Origin: JANNPJ01 sp031400005 | GTDB lineage: Bacteria; Actinomycetota; Actinomycetes; Actinomycetales; Kineosporiaceae | NCBI GenBank assembly: GCA_031400005.1 | Contig: JANNPJ010000424.1 | Location: forward strand, 1 to 32,651 | Length of the DNA: 32,651 nucleotides | Direction: 5' to 3' | Shown here: piece by piece, positions 1-7,510 of the stretch | How positions within the stretch are numbered: the first letter of the stretch is position 1 | How the letters are laid out: each line of letters starts with the position of its first letter | Notes under the pieces: generated by a model | Databases searched by the model: none | The model's input: the letters and a program-made list of their open reading frames with translations, nothing else | Told to the model about the DNA's origin: nothing | Made by a program: the position numbers and the translations under genes

Positions 1-1634
1 AGCAGTGGGACGACGCCTACCCGCTGTACCACCGCCCGGTGATGGCTTCAGCGACCCCACTGGAGCCGGGATCACGGCGTAAACAGCTATCCGCCGAAGA
101 CCTGACGGTCGCTGAGATCGCCCCGCTCCTGCACATCGGTGAGGACAGCGCCCGCCGCCTGCTGTCCCGGGCACTGACCCTGACCTCCCGACTGCCGGGC
201 ACGATGGCCCTGCTGGCCGAAGGCCAACTGGACGAAGACCGGGCCAACGCCATCGAAGATCTGGTCGGGAAAATGGCTACCTGGGCCTACGCCAGCGTCC
301 TCGAAGACGACGGATCTCCCCGCCTAGCCGAGCACGCCGCCACCGCCCTAACCGCAATGGTCGAACACCGAATCCTCAAACGGGCTCCCACCCAACGCAC
401 CGACCTCCTGCGCGACAGCACCCGCACCGCGATCGCCCGAATCGCCCCCGCCTACGCCGCGACCCTCACCCGCACCACCACCGCCGGACGCGACGTCTTC
501 CTCACCCACCGCGGCCAAGAAGACCACATGGGCTTCCTCGGCGCCCACCTCCCCATCATCGAAGCCAAAGCCTGCTACGCCGAACTCGACGCCCGCGCCC
601 GCACCCTGCGCGACCACGGCGACCTCCGCACCCTCAACCAGTTACGCGCTGACGCCCTGATCCAAGCCATCCTCCACCCCAGCCCCCTCACCCAAGCCCT
701 CATCACCACCGTCTGCCCAACCCCCACCCCCGACCCGACCGCGACCTCTGACCAGAACGCCAACCCCGGCCCAACACCGCATTCCGGCCCGGCCACAACC
801 CCCGGCCCGACCTGGGTACCGACACCTCCGCGACCGGCCCCCACCAGCAGCCCGACCCAAACCCCCGGTCCAGGACCCGCCTCCGGCTCAGACCCGACTT
901 CCGCACCCGCCTCCGCTTCCGCTTCCGCCCCAGTTTCCGACTCCGCCCCGGTCTCCGACTCCGCCCCAGTCTCCGACTCGGAGGCAAGCACCTCGAGCAC
1001 CTGGCCGATCAAGGACGTCGCCCGGGGCGTCAAGGCCCACGTCCAAGTCACCGTGACACTGGAAACCCTGATGGGATTACGGGACGACCCCGGCTACCTC
1101 ACCGGCTACGGCACCCTGGGCGCCGACGTCACCCGAGCCGTCGCGTTCAGCCCCGAATCCACCTGGCGACGCCTGATCACCGACCCCCTGACCGGCACCC
1201 TGCTGGACTACGGACGGACCCGGTACAAAGCCCCCACCGCCCTGGCCGACCACGTCATCGCCCGCGACCTCACCTGCACTCACCCCGGCTGCACCCGACC
1301 CGCCGAAGCCTGCGATGTAGACCACCTCCTGCCCTTTCCCCTCGGTGCCACCTGCGAATGCAACCTCCGCCCCCGCTGCCGCCGCCACCACCGAATAAAG
1401 CACGAAACACCCTGGCAGATAGCTGTTTCCGCCGACCCCGCCGACCCGGAAGGAACCGTGATCAGCACCAGCCCGACCGGGCACACCTACAAAACCCACC
1501 GTCCCACCCTCACCGAACCCACCTCAGCCGCACCCACCCTCACCGAACCCACCTCAGCCGAACCCACCCTCACCGAACCCACCCTGGTCAAGCCCGCCAC
1601 TAGCGAACACACCTCGGCCGAACCTCCATTCTGA
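1..1634 (+). CDS. DUF222/HNH endonuclease-like protein (13E12-type), 5'-truncated
   Basis: The frame is open from base 3 through the window edge, so the true start lies upstream. The N-terminal part is a DUF222 domain: a helical stretch with EIAPLLHIGEDSARRLL, then LTSRLPGTMALLAEGQL. A Pro/Thr/Ser-rich linker of about 100 residues follows (bases 710-990). Bases 1272-1420 encode an HNH-like zinc/metal module: CTHPGC, CDVDH, then a Cys-rich segment with CRRHHRIKH. The tail is a 10-residue TLTEP repeat. The DUF222-HNH architecture is the multicopy actinobacterial 13E12 repeat family. Its role is not settled; a nuclease linked to mobile elements is usually assumed. The predicted catalytic His residues are present, so activity is possible. 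No mobile-element ends are visible nearby. Such genes occur in many near-identical copies and often break assemblies, which may explain why the window starts here. Confidence 0.85.
   Translation, partial: QWDDAYPLYHRPVMASATPLEPGSRRKQLSAEDLTVAEIAPLLHIGEDSARRLLSRALTLTSRLPGTMALLAEGQLDEDRANAIEDLVGKMATWAYASVLEDDGSPRLAEHAATALTAMVEHRILKRAPTQRTDLLRDSTRTAIARIAPAYAATLTRTTTAGRDVFLTHRGQEDHMGFLGAHLPIIEAKACYAELDARARTLRDHGDLRTLNQLRADALIQAILHPSPLTQALITTVCPTPTPDPTATSDQNANPGPTPHSGPATTPGPTWVPTPPRPAPTSSPTQTPGPGPASGSDPTSAPASASASAPVSDSAPVSDSAPVSDSEASTSSTWPIKDVARGVKAHVQVTVTLETLMGLRDDPGYLTGYGTLGADVTRAVAFSPESTWRRLITDPLTGTLLDYGRTRYKAPTALADHVIARDLTCTHPGCTRPAEACDVDHLLPFPLGATCECNLRPRCRRHHRIKHETPWQIAVSADPADPEGTVISTSPTGHTYKTHRPTLTEPTSAAPTLTEPTSAEPTLTEPTLVKPATSEHTSAEPPF
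924..977 (+). repeat. 18-bp tandem repeat, 3 copies, in the DUF222/HNH linker
   Basis: Three 18-bp units at 924-941, 942-959 and 960-977 encode the hexapeptide SAPVSD. The units differ at only one or two bases, which suggests recent slippage in the disordered linker. Confidence 0.85.
1505..1590 (+). repeat. 30-bp tandem repeat, about 3 copies, in the DUF222/HNH C-terminus
   Basis: A 30-bp unit encoding TLTEPTSA(A/E)P is repeated about three times. The third copy has diverged to TLTEPTLVKP. The repeat extends the protein past the HNH module and ends shortly before the stop codon. Confidence 0.8.
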
Positions 1635-1873
1635 GCCTTTATCTGGTGATCTCCGGTCGTTCTCCGCTGCGGCGGTCTCCGTTGAGCGGTGATTAAGATG
1701 CGCCGGCCCGAACGTCAGGACGGGCCGGGCGGGAACGGTTCAGGCGAGGCGGTGGCGCCGGACAAGTCTGCCTGAGCACCGGGATCCCCATGCTTAGTAG
1801 CGCGGTGGCCGCAGCCGCGCTTTGACGGGTGCTGGCTATCGGCTCGCCCGACGAAGCGGACTACCGTGGTGGG
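1635..1873. other. Intergenic gap without a recognised gene
   Basis: This 239-bp stretch between the HNH-like gene and the SohB-like gene shows no convincing ORF or strong hairpin. It presumably holds the promoter of the protease gene. I see no clear -35/-10 pair. Confidence 0.5.
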
Positions 1874-2857
1874 GTGCCTGACTCCCTGGTGACGTATCTG
1901 CTCTTCCTGGCGAAATCCGTGACCGTCGTCCTGCTGATCGCGGGGCTGCTGGTCCTGATCGGCCTGCTCTCCCGGCGTGGCCGGCCACAGTCCCGGCTCA
2001 AGGTGAAGGACATTGGCGAACGCTACGACGATCTGGCCCGGACACTGCGCGCCACCGTGCTGCCGAAGGCTGACTTCAAAGCCGCGACCAAGGCGGAGAA
2101 ATCCCGGAAGAAGGAGCTCAAGGCCAGTGCCAGCCCGACCCTGCCGCGGGTGTTCGTCCTCGACTTCCACGGCGATCTGCGAGCCTCACGGGTGTCTAGT
2201 CTGCGCGAGGAGATTACCGCGATCCTCACCCTCGCCACCCCTGCCGACGAAGTGGTGGTCCGGCTGGAGAACCCCGGTGGCACAGTCAACGATCAGGGCT
2301 TGGCATCCTCCCAACTGCTGCGCGTGCGTGGTCGCGGAATCCCGCTGACGGTCTGTGTCGACACGGTGGCGGCCAGCGGCGGATACCTGATGGCGTGCGT
2401 GGCGAACCGGATTGTCGCGGCACCGTTCGCGGTCGTCGGGTCGATCGGAGTTGTCGCCCAGGTGCCGAATTTCTACCGGTTGCTGGATCGGGTCGGGGTG
2501 GACGTCGAGCAGTTCACCGGCGGCGAGTTCAAGCGGACGGTAACCATGTTCGGTGAGAACACGGACGCCGACCGGGCCAAGCTCACCGAGCAGATCCACG
2601 AAACACATGACCTGTTCAAGAATTTCGTCGGCGAGCAGCGGCCACAGGTCGACCTCGCCACCGTCGCCACCGGCGAATACTGGTACGGCACGCGGGCGCT
2701 GGAACTGAACCTGGTCGACGAGTTGTCCACCAGTGACGACTACCTGGTCGCCGCCCGGGAACGAGCAGACCTGTTCGAGGTGGAGTACTCGGTGCCACTG
2801 TCCCGGGTCCGGCAGCTCACATCAGCCGCGCAATCCATGATCTGGCGCCGCCCATGA
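1874..2857 (+). CDS. sohB: SohB-type S49 membrane protease
   Basis: This is a peptidase family S49 protein close to SohB, an inner-membrane serine protease of the signal-peptide-peptidase group. A single TM segment lies at residues 6-32 (LLFLAKSVTVVLLIAGLL), then a Lys-rich linker, then the protease domain starting RVFVLDFHGDL. The nucleophile is Ser168 in VAASGGYLMA and the general-base Lys220 is in GGEFKRT. The S49 blocks GSIGVVAQVPNF and ATGEYWYGTRAL are intact. I chose GTG 1874 because it lines up with the start of E. coli SohB just before the conserved LFLAK segment. An upstream GTG at 1829 would add 15 residues. The length (327 aa) is near that of SohB (about 350). SohB is best known from gammaproteobacteria, so its presence here is notable. 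The last codons and the stop fall in a 17-bp repeat array. Confidence 0.88.
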   Translation: MPDSLVTYLLFLAKSVTVVLLIAGLLVLIGLLSRRGRPQSRLKVKDIGERYDDLARTLRATVLPKADFKAATKAEKSRKKELKASASPTLPRVFVLDFHGDLRASRVSSLREEITAILTLATPADEVVVRLENPGGTVNDQGLASSQLLRVRGRGIPLTVCVDTVAASGGYLMACVANRIVAAPFAVVGSIGVVAQVPNFYRLLDRVGVDVEQFTGGEFKRTVTMFGENTDADRAKLTEQIHETHDLFKNFVGEQRPQVDLATVATGEYWYGTRALELNLVDELSTSDDYLVAARERADLFEVEYSVPLSRVRQLTSAAQSMIWRRP

Positions 2858-2918
2858 TCTGGCGCTGCCTATGATCTGGCGCCGTCCGTGATCTGGTCCG
2901 TCCGTGATCTGGTCCCGG
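2835..2918 (+). repeat. 17-bp tandem repeat, 5 copies, spanning the sohB stop codon
   Basis: Units start at 2835, 2852, 2869, 2886 (16 bp) and 2902, with the core CATGATCTGGCGCCG. The first copy encodes the final residues of the SohB-like protein. The second copy supplies its TGA stop. The last two copies have drifted (CGTGATCTGGTCC). Confidence 0.9.
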
Positions 2919-2940
2919 AGGGAGCAGCATCCATCGCCAA

Positions 2941-2956
2941 GTTAGGGTTACCTAAC
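2941..2956. promoter_or_regulatory. Candidate DtxR/IdeR iron box
   Basis: GTTAGG-GTTA-CCTAAC is a perfect 6-bp inverted repeat. It shares TTAGG and CCTAAC with the DtxR/IdeR consensus TTAGGTTAGSCTAACCTAA; I count about 12 of 19 matches when aligned at TTAGG. It ends 13 bp before the start of a siderophore-interacting protein, where a bound repressor would block transcription or initiation. The spacing between half-sites is not canonical, so this is a candidate only. Confidence 0.5.
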
Positions 2957-2969
2957 TACGAGCGATTGG

Positions 2970-3938
2970 ATGTCGATGGCCGCGGAACCCGCGTACCTCC
3001 TCTTTCAGGTCCAGGTCCGGGCGGTGACCCGGCTGACGCCGAGTTTCGTCCGAGTCACCTTCACCGGAGCGGAACTCGACCGGTTCGCGGACAACGGCGA
3101 CGACCAGCGGATAAACCTGATCCTTCCGGGGCCGACCGGCGAACCCCTGACGCCGCCCGCCACGGTTGGCGGATCCCAGGACGGACCCGGGGACGACGGA
3201 TCCGAGGACGACGGTTGGTATGCCCACTGGCTGGCCTTGCCTGACGAGCTGCGCAACCCGGTGCGCACGTACACCGCACGTCGGGTCCGGAGCGAGCAGC
3301 GCGAGGTGGACGTGGACTTCGTCCTGCACGGGGACGGTGGGCCCGCATCCCGCTGGGCGGCATCCGTCGTGGTCGGTGACCCCGCGCAGCTGGCCGGGCC
3401 CAATCGCCGGCACGCCGGTCCGACCCGAGCGACCGGCTGGAACCCGCCGCCTGGGGCGCCCACTCTGCTCATCGCCGGTGACGAGACCGCCGTCCCCGCG
3501 GTGGCCTCGATCCTCGAGCGCCTGCCAGCCACCGCCCGCGGGATGGTTCTGATCGAGGTTCCCGAACCGGAGGATGTGCTGCCCCTGAACGGACCGGCCG
3601 GGGTCCGGATCGAATGGGTGGCCCGCAACGGCAACGGCCATGGGGACCTGCTGTCGGCGGCGGTACGAGAGCTGGCCACGGGGTTGCTCGCGGGAGCCCT
3701 TGATGCCTCCCGCGATCTCGCCCACGTCAACGATTTCGACGACGACGCGGACGAGCTCTGGGACGTGCCCGAGCCGCTCGAACAGCCGGCCTCGGCGCCG
3801 ATCTATGCCTGGTTGGCCGGCGAGGCCGGATGTATCGCCGGGTTGCGGCGCTACCTGGTCAAGGACCTGGGTCTGGACCGCCGATCGGTCGCCTTCATGG
3901 GCTACTGGCGTGCCCAACGGGACGCCGACCACCCGTGA
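2970..3938 (+). CDS. Siderophore-interacting protein (SIP family ferric-siderophore reductase)
   Basis: This is a cytoplasmic flavin reductase of the SIP/ViuB family, which releases iron from imported ferric siderophores using NAD(P)H. The FAD-binding beta-barrel occupies roughly residues 10-140 and contains the RTYTARRV flavin motif (Arg99-Thr102) and the family block DFVLHGDGGPASRWA. The NAD(P)H-binding SIP domain follows, with GDETAVPAVASILE (residues 170-183), AWLAGEAG and the C-terminal MGYWR. The length (322 aa) is a little over the usual 260-290 because of acidic insertions near residues 66-83 (GDDGSEDDG) and 240-265 (NDFDDDADELWDVPE). The ATG at 2970 has no strong Shine-Dalgarno; ATG 2976 is an alternative. 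No siderophore transporter or synthesis gene is in the window. Confidence 0.92.
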   Translation: MSMAAEPAYLLFQVQVRAVTRLTPSFVRVTFTGAELDRFADNGDDQRINLILPGPTGEPLTPPATVGGSQDGPGDDGSEDDGWYAHWLALPDELRNPVRTYTARRVRSEQREVDVDFVLHGDGGPASRWAASVVVGDPAQLAGPNRRHAGPTRATGWNPPPGAPTLLIAGDETAVPAVASILERLPATARGMVLIEVPEPEDVLPLNGPAGVRIEWVARNGNGHGDLLSAAVRELATGLLAGALDASRDLAHVNDFDDDADELWDVPEPLEQPASAPIYAWLAGEAGCIAGLRRYLVKDLGLDRRSVAFMGYWRAQRDADHP

Positions 3939-3944
3939 AGGCCT

Positions 3945-4012
3945 GTCAGCTCCGGTTAAACCGGCAAACCGCCCTCATGATCTTGACTTTCACCGGCTCA
4001 AGCGGAGCTGAC
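3945..4012. terminator. Inverted repeats between convergent genes
   Basis: GTCAGCTCCG (3945-3954) pairs perfectly with CGGAGCTGAC (4003-4012). Inside the loop lies a smaller palindrome, CCGGTT-A-AACCGG (3952-3964). The region separates the plus-strand SIP gene from the minus-strand PemK-like gene, so a bidirectional termination role is plausible. There is no U-tract and the outer loop is long. Confidence 0.35.
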
Positions 4013-4025
4013 TGACTCCGTCCGG

Positions 4026-4613
4026 TTACCAGCGATTGGCCCGGCGGACGCCGACGGCGACCCGGTCGTAAACGGTACGACTGAGGACGGCGCCCTCGCG
4101 GCGGACATCCTCCGGAGCCAGCTGCAGGATCCGATCCAGCCGGACCTCGCTCGGCCGGTTCTGCCGGTCCCAGGCGCCGGTACCGACGTCCAGCCAGTAC
4201 CGGCCATGCCGCTCCTCCTGAGCTTGATCGCGCTCGTGATCCTTGCTGGTCAGCATCAGCCCGAGCAACGCGTTTCGATGCCGAGCGATCACCAGCACCG
4301 GACGGTCCTTGCCCTGGCTGTGGTCTTCCTCAAACGGCACCCAGGCCCAGACCACCTCGCCCGGATCGGGCCGACCGTCATTCACGGGGGCGTACGTGAG
4401 CTTCGCCTTGCCGGTGAAGTCCCCGGCGTAACCGGTCCTCGGCGCAGCTGAGGCACCTCCTGAGGCACCGGCCGAGGCACCGCCTGAGGCCCCTCGCGAG
4501 GCACCTCCTGAGGCCCTCTTCGGGACCCTCTTCGGGACCCTTGTTGGGGCGTCCGTTGAGGTGCTGCGACCGAACAGCCGCGAGAGCAGGGCCCGGAATC
4601 CGTTGGTGGTCAT
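4026..4613 (-). CDS. PemK/MazF-family protein with repetitive N-terminal tail
   Basis: The C-terminal 125 residues match the PemK/MazF fold as found in actinobacterial single-gene members: GEVVWAWVPFEEDHSQGKDRP (split here as GEVVWAWVPFEED and HSQGKDRPVLVIA, residues 86-110), then LLGLMLTSKDHERD and a final SRTVYDRV. Classical PemK/MazF toxins are ribosome-independent mRNA endonucleases; whether this subfamily cuts RNA is not shown by sequence. Residues 1-60 are a basic and Ala/Ser/Gly-rich extension: RVPK twice, then six ASxG tetrapeptides. No antitoxin gene lies beside it, which is unusual for a toxin. It follows the YidC-like gene on the same strand after 51 bp and may be co-transcribed. 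The start ATG 4613 is the first in frame after the yidC-like stop. Confidence 0.8.
   Translation of the reverse strand: MTTNGFRALLSRLFGRSTSTDAPTRVPKRVPKRASGGASRGASGGASAGASGGASAAPRTGYAGDFTGKAKLTYAPVNDGRPDPGEVVWAWVPFEEDHSQGKDRPVLVIARHRNALLGLMLTSKDHERDQAQEERHGRYWLDVGTGAWDRQNRPSEVRLDRILQLAPEDVRREGAVLSRTVYDRVAVGVRRANRW
4443..4514 (-). repeat. 12-bp tandem repeat, 6 copies, in the PemK-like N-terminal tail
   Basis: Six 12-bp units encode ASGG/ASRG/ASGG/ASAG/ASGG/ASAA. Just upstream in the gene (about 4518-4541) a different 12-bp unit encodes RVPK twice. Both keep frame on expansion, so the tail can change length without disrupting the fold. Confidence 0.85.
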
Positions 4614-4664
4614 CCGTGGACCCTACGGCTCCGACGACCAGCACTCGATGTGAGGTCCAAGAGC

Positions 4665-5393
4665 TCAAAATATCCGCGGCAGCACGGCTCGCTCGGCCAG
4701 CATCCAGGTGGTCGAGGTCAGCAGGTAGAGCGAAACCGCGAACGGGACCACCGCGGCCGCAGCGACGGCACCGAACGGCAGTATCCGAGCTATCAGCAGT
4801 TGGACCGGCGCAATCTCACCGCCGGCCGCCGCCGCCTGCAGCCGTCGCACCTGCTGACCCGACGAGGCGTGTGCCACCAGCAGCATCGCGGCGACCAGCA
4901 GGACGGCGAGCAGGGTCGGCACACTGACGACGCCGGCGGTAAGCACCAGACCGGGCAGGTGAGCAGCCAGCGGAGCACCGAACACGTTGGCGGCCAGCAC
5001 GACGTTCGGTGCCCCGGCGACCAGCGGAAGCGTGCACAGCCGGTAGATCACGAACAACGCCGGGGCCTGTGCCAGGGCCGGCAGCATTCCGGCGAGCGGG
5101 CTGATCCCGGCTTCACGGTGAGCCGCCTGCAATTCACGACTCATCCGGACCGGATCTTTGGCATACCGGGCGCGCAGGCGCGCGAGTTCCGGTGCCAGCG
5201 TCAGGCGGGTGCGTTCGGCCCGCAGCACCGCCACCGACAGCGGCAGCAAGCACGCCCGGACGACGACGGTGGTGAGCACCAGGGCGAGCGCCACACCGGC
5301 GCCGCCGAGCATCGGTTCGAGATGGGTCGCGAGTGCGGCCAAACCGGTGTGGACCAGGGCGACAGCGGGATCGAACAACGAGAACAGGGACAT
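4665..5393 (-). CDS. yidC: YidC/Oxa1-family membrane protein insertase, short form
   Basis: YidC/Oxa1 proteins insert helices into the membrane through a hydrophilic groove that carries a conserved Arg. Here Arg46 sits in VVVRACLLPLSV at the end of the first TM segment. It is followed by the family signature APELARLRARYAKDPVRMSRE, the cytoplasmic helical hairpin, and GISPLAGMLPALAQAPALFVIYR. Further TM segments lie near residues 150-170, 175-190 and 215-235. At 242 aa it is shorter than housekeeping actinobacterial YidC (over 300), lacking the long basic C-terminal tail. It is therefore probably a second, accessory insertase. The start at 5393 has a strong GGAGG at the right distance. The same frame stays open far upstream but reads over the DUF6412 gene. 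It lies 62 bp after that gene on the same strand. Confidence 0.9.
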   Translation of the reverse strand: MSLFSLFDPAVALVHTGLAALATHLEPMLGGAGVALALVLTTVVVRACLLPLSVAVLRAERTRLTLAPELARLRARYAKDPVRMSRELQAAHREAGISPLAGMLPALAQAPALFVIYRLCTLPLVAGAPNVVLAANVFGAPLAAHLPGLVLTAGVVSVPTLLAVLLVAAMLLVAHASSGQQVRRLQAAAAGGEIAPVQLLIARILPFGAVAAAAVVPFAVSLYLLTSTTWMLAERAVLPRIF

Positions 5394-5455
5394 GGGAGCC
5401 TCCAGGAACGCGACAGCGGACGATGAACCGTCTGCGCGCGCCCCGAAGTTCAGAT

Positions 5456-5815
5456 TCAGGCTGGGCGCGCGCGGGCGGCGCGTCCGGGAGCTCGCGGCCT
5501 CGGCTGACCGGGGGCGGCCGGGCTCAGCCGGAAGAGAACCGGCGCGGCCGCTGCCCTGGCCGAGCCGGACACCGAACCGGCCACGGTGGACAGCCGGGGG
5601 ATGTCGCCTCGGACCCACTCGGCGCAGAGCGACAGCACGATCGAGGTCGCGACCAGGGTCGCGGCATCCCACCCACCGGCCGGTTGGCCCAGCGCGAGGG
5701 CCAGTGCCGGCAGCACGAGCAGCAGCACGAACGTCGACAGGGCCATGGGCGCAGAGGTAGGCAGCGTCGGCAGGAACCGGGTGATCCCGGTCCGCACCTG
5801 TCGACATCCCACCAT
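5456..5815 (-). CDS. DUF6412-type small membrane protein
   Basis: A 119-residue protein with hydrophobic stretches near residues 25-43 (MALSTFVLLLVLPALALAL) and 50-66, followed by a polar tail that ends SPAAPGQPRPRAPGRAARARPA (Pro/Arg-rich). This tail resembles the end of the actinobacterial DUF6412 family, which is commonly encoded directly before a YidC-like insertase, as here. No function is known; the pairing suggests a substrate or partner of the insertase. ATG 5815 was chosen; ATG 5746 (MALSTFV) is a credible alternative and gives a tidier N-terminal TM segment. Neither has a strong Shine-Dalgarno. The gene diverges from the SDR gene across a 91-bp gap that must hold both promoters. Confidence 0.7.
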   Translation of the reverse strand: MVGCRQVRTGITRFLPTLPTSAPMALSTFVLLLVLPALALALGQPAGGWDAATLVATSIVLSLCAEWVRGDIPRLSTVAGSVSGSARAAAAPVLFRLSPAAPGQPRPRAPGRAARARPA

Positions 5816-5906
5816 GCCGGTAATACTGACACGACCACCCGGCTGAACGACCACCCGACTGACCCGGATACCCAACGAATACCCCACCTGCGCGAGGAGT
5901 ACGGCG

Positions 5907-6674
5907 ATGGCAGTCCTGGACGCCTTCGATCTGACCGGTCGAGTCTGCGTGGTCACCGGCGCCAACCGCGGGATCGGCCGGGCGCTGGCGCTGGCGCTAG
6001 CCGAGGCCGGCGGCGACCTTGCGCTGCTGGTCCGCCGCCCGGAATCGGCGCAGTCCTTGGTGAAGGAAATCCAGGCGCTCGGCGTCCGGGCCGAGGTATT
6101 CGCCGCCGATGTGGTCGACCGGTCGGCGGTGCAGCAGGCCGCTGACCGGATCGTCGAGGTGTTCGGCGGCGTCGACGTCCTCGTCAACAACGCCGGAACC
6201 TGCGTCCACCGGCCGGCCCTGGAGGTCACCGAGGAGGAGTTTCGCGCCGTGATGGACGTCAACGTCACCGGTGTCTGGAACTGCTGCCAGGTGTTCGGCC
6301 AGGTGATGGTGACGGCCGGCCGGGGGTCGATCGTCAACATCGGCTCGATCTCGGCATTGATCGTGAACCGCCCGCAGTGGCAGCCGGCCTACAACGCCTC
6401 CAAGGCCGCCGTGCACCAGCTGACCAAGTCGCTGGCGGCGGAATGGGGGACGACGGGAGTTCGGGTGAACGCCCTGGCGCCGGGCTACGTGAAGACCGAG
6501 ATGGCGCCGGTGGACGAGCCGCAGTTCCGGCAGCACTGGATCGAGGACGTGCCGATGCAACGCTATGCAACGCCGGAAGAACTCGGGCCCAGCCTGATCT
6601 ACCTGGCCAGCGCCGCGTCGTCGTTCGTCACCGGTTCCATCCTGGTGACCGATGGTGGATACACGGCCTTCTAG
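5907..6674 (+). CDS. SDR-family NAD(P)-dependent oxidoreductase
   Basis: A classical short-chain dehydrogenase of 255 aa. It shows the cofactor motif TGANRGIG (residues 17-24), NNAG (94-97), Asn119, catalytic Ser147, and Tyr162/Lys166 in YNASK. The tail FVTGSILVTDGGYTAF is typical. The basic pair Arg43-Arg44 after the second beta strand favours NADP(H). The resemblance is to the gluconate 5-dehydrogenase/polyol dehydrogenase type, but substrate cannot be read from sequence. GAGGAG lies 8 bp before ATG 5907. Its stop at 6674 almost touches the stop of the facing GH13 remnant at 6677, leaving no room for a terminator. Confidence 0.93.
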   Translation: MAVLDAFDLTGRVCVVTGANRGIGRALALALAEAGGDLALLVRRPESAQSLVKEIQALGVRAEVFAADVVDRSAVQQAADRIVEVFGGVDVLVNNAGTCVHRPALEVTEEEFRAVMDVNVTGVWNCCQVFGQVMVTAGRGSIVNIGSISALIVNRPQWQPAYNASKAAVHQLTKSLAAEWGTTGVRVNALAPGYVKTEMAPVDEPQFRQHWIEDVPMQRYATPEELGPSLIYLASAASSFVTGSILVTDGGYTAF

Positions 6675-6676
6675 GC

Positions 6677-7462
6677 TTATCGAACCTTCTCGAGGTTATC
6701 CGACAAGTTGCCCAGCACCAGCAGTTCGACGTCACCCAACCGGCGGGTGAAGGCGTAGATCCGCTCATGCTCGGGCAGCACCATGGTGAAGTCGCCGTGC
6801 GCGATCGCCGGCTCGGCATGCCGTAGTTCGATCAACCGGCGGTAGTGGTGGAACACCGAGTCCGGATCGGCGATCGGCTGTTCGGCGTTGATCTGCGCGT
6901 GGTTGGGGTTCACCACCAGCCACGGCAGACCGGTGCTGAAACCGGCTTGGGCGGAAGCGTCCCATTGCATCGGGCCGGAGAAGAACGAGCCCCAGTTCGT
7001 CGGTTCGGCGCCAGGGTCACCGGCGGTCATCCCGTCCCGGGCGGGCCGCCACCAGTACCAGTCCCGCTTCGGGTTGTCCGGCGAGGACCGGGACTCGACG
7101 AACCACGGACGTTCGTCCGACGTGTGATTGACGACGAGATCCATCACCAACTTGATCCCACGCTGATGCAGGCCGGCCAGGATCGCATCGAGGTCGGCCA
7201 GCGTGCCGAAGACCGGATCGATGTCCTGGTAATCGCTGATGTCGTAACCGTTGTCGTCCTGTGGCGAGGGGTACGCCGGGGAGAGCCAGACCACGTCCAC
7301 CCCCAATTCGGCGAGGTAGTCGAGCTTGCCGAGCAGCCCCGGCAGGTCACCGATCACGTCGCCGTTGCCGTCGGCGAAGCTGCGTGGGTATACCTGGTAG
7401 ACCACCGCCGACTTCCACCACGCCGGCTCCACCGGGTAGTCGGGCACGCTCAGCATCGCCAT
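6677..7462 (-). pseudogene. GH13 alpha-glucosidase with large internal deletion
   Basis: The first ~185 codons are a normal GH13 oligo-alpha-glucosidase N-terminus: AWWKSAVVYQVYPRSFAD, LDYLAELGVDVVWLSPAYPSP, DDNGYDISDY and region I DLVVNHTSDERPWF. After NWGSFFSGP the frame jumps directly to PMQWDASAQAGFSTGLPW, which in intact enzymes lies roughly 200 residues further on. The lost part holds the nucleophile Asp (GFRMD), the acid/base Glu and the NHD motif, so the product cannot be a glucosidase. The tail also stops early (LVLGNLSDNLEKVR) right against the SDR stop codon. The product is 261 aa against about 540-560 for the family. The reading frame is unbroken. The start is ATG 7462; GTG 7498 is possible. 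It sits just after the VOC gene on the same strand. Confidence 0.8.
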
Positions 7463-7510
7463 CCGACTGCTTTCGTGCGATAACTGGATCACCGCCACTT
7501 CGGCGGTCGG

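Noticed and set aside
575..1051. Long minus-strand ORF with Glu/Ser/Gly repeats opposite the HNH-like gene
   Set aside because: It is the antisense shadow of the Pro/Ser-rich linker; the sense frame has DUF222 and HNH motifs.
2952..3932. 326-codon minus-strand ORF opposite the siderophore-interacting protein
   Set aside because: No domain or coding signature; the plus strand carries clear SIP-family motifs. High GC keeps antisense frames open.
4026..4613. A complete toxin-antitoxin module
   Set aside because: No antitoxin-like small gene lies upstream or downstream; the next gene is a YidC insertase.
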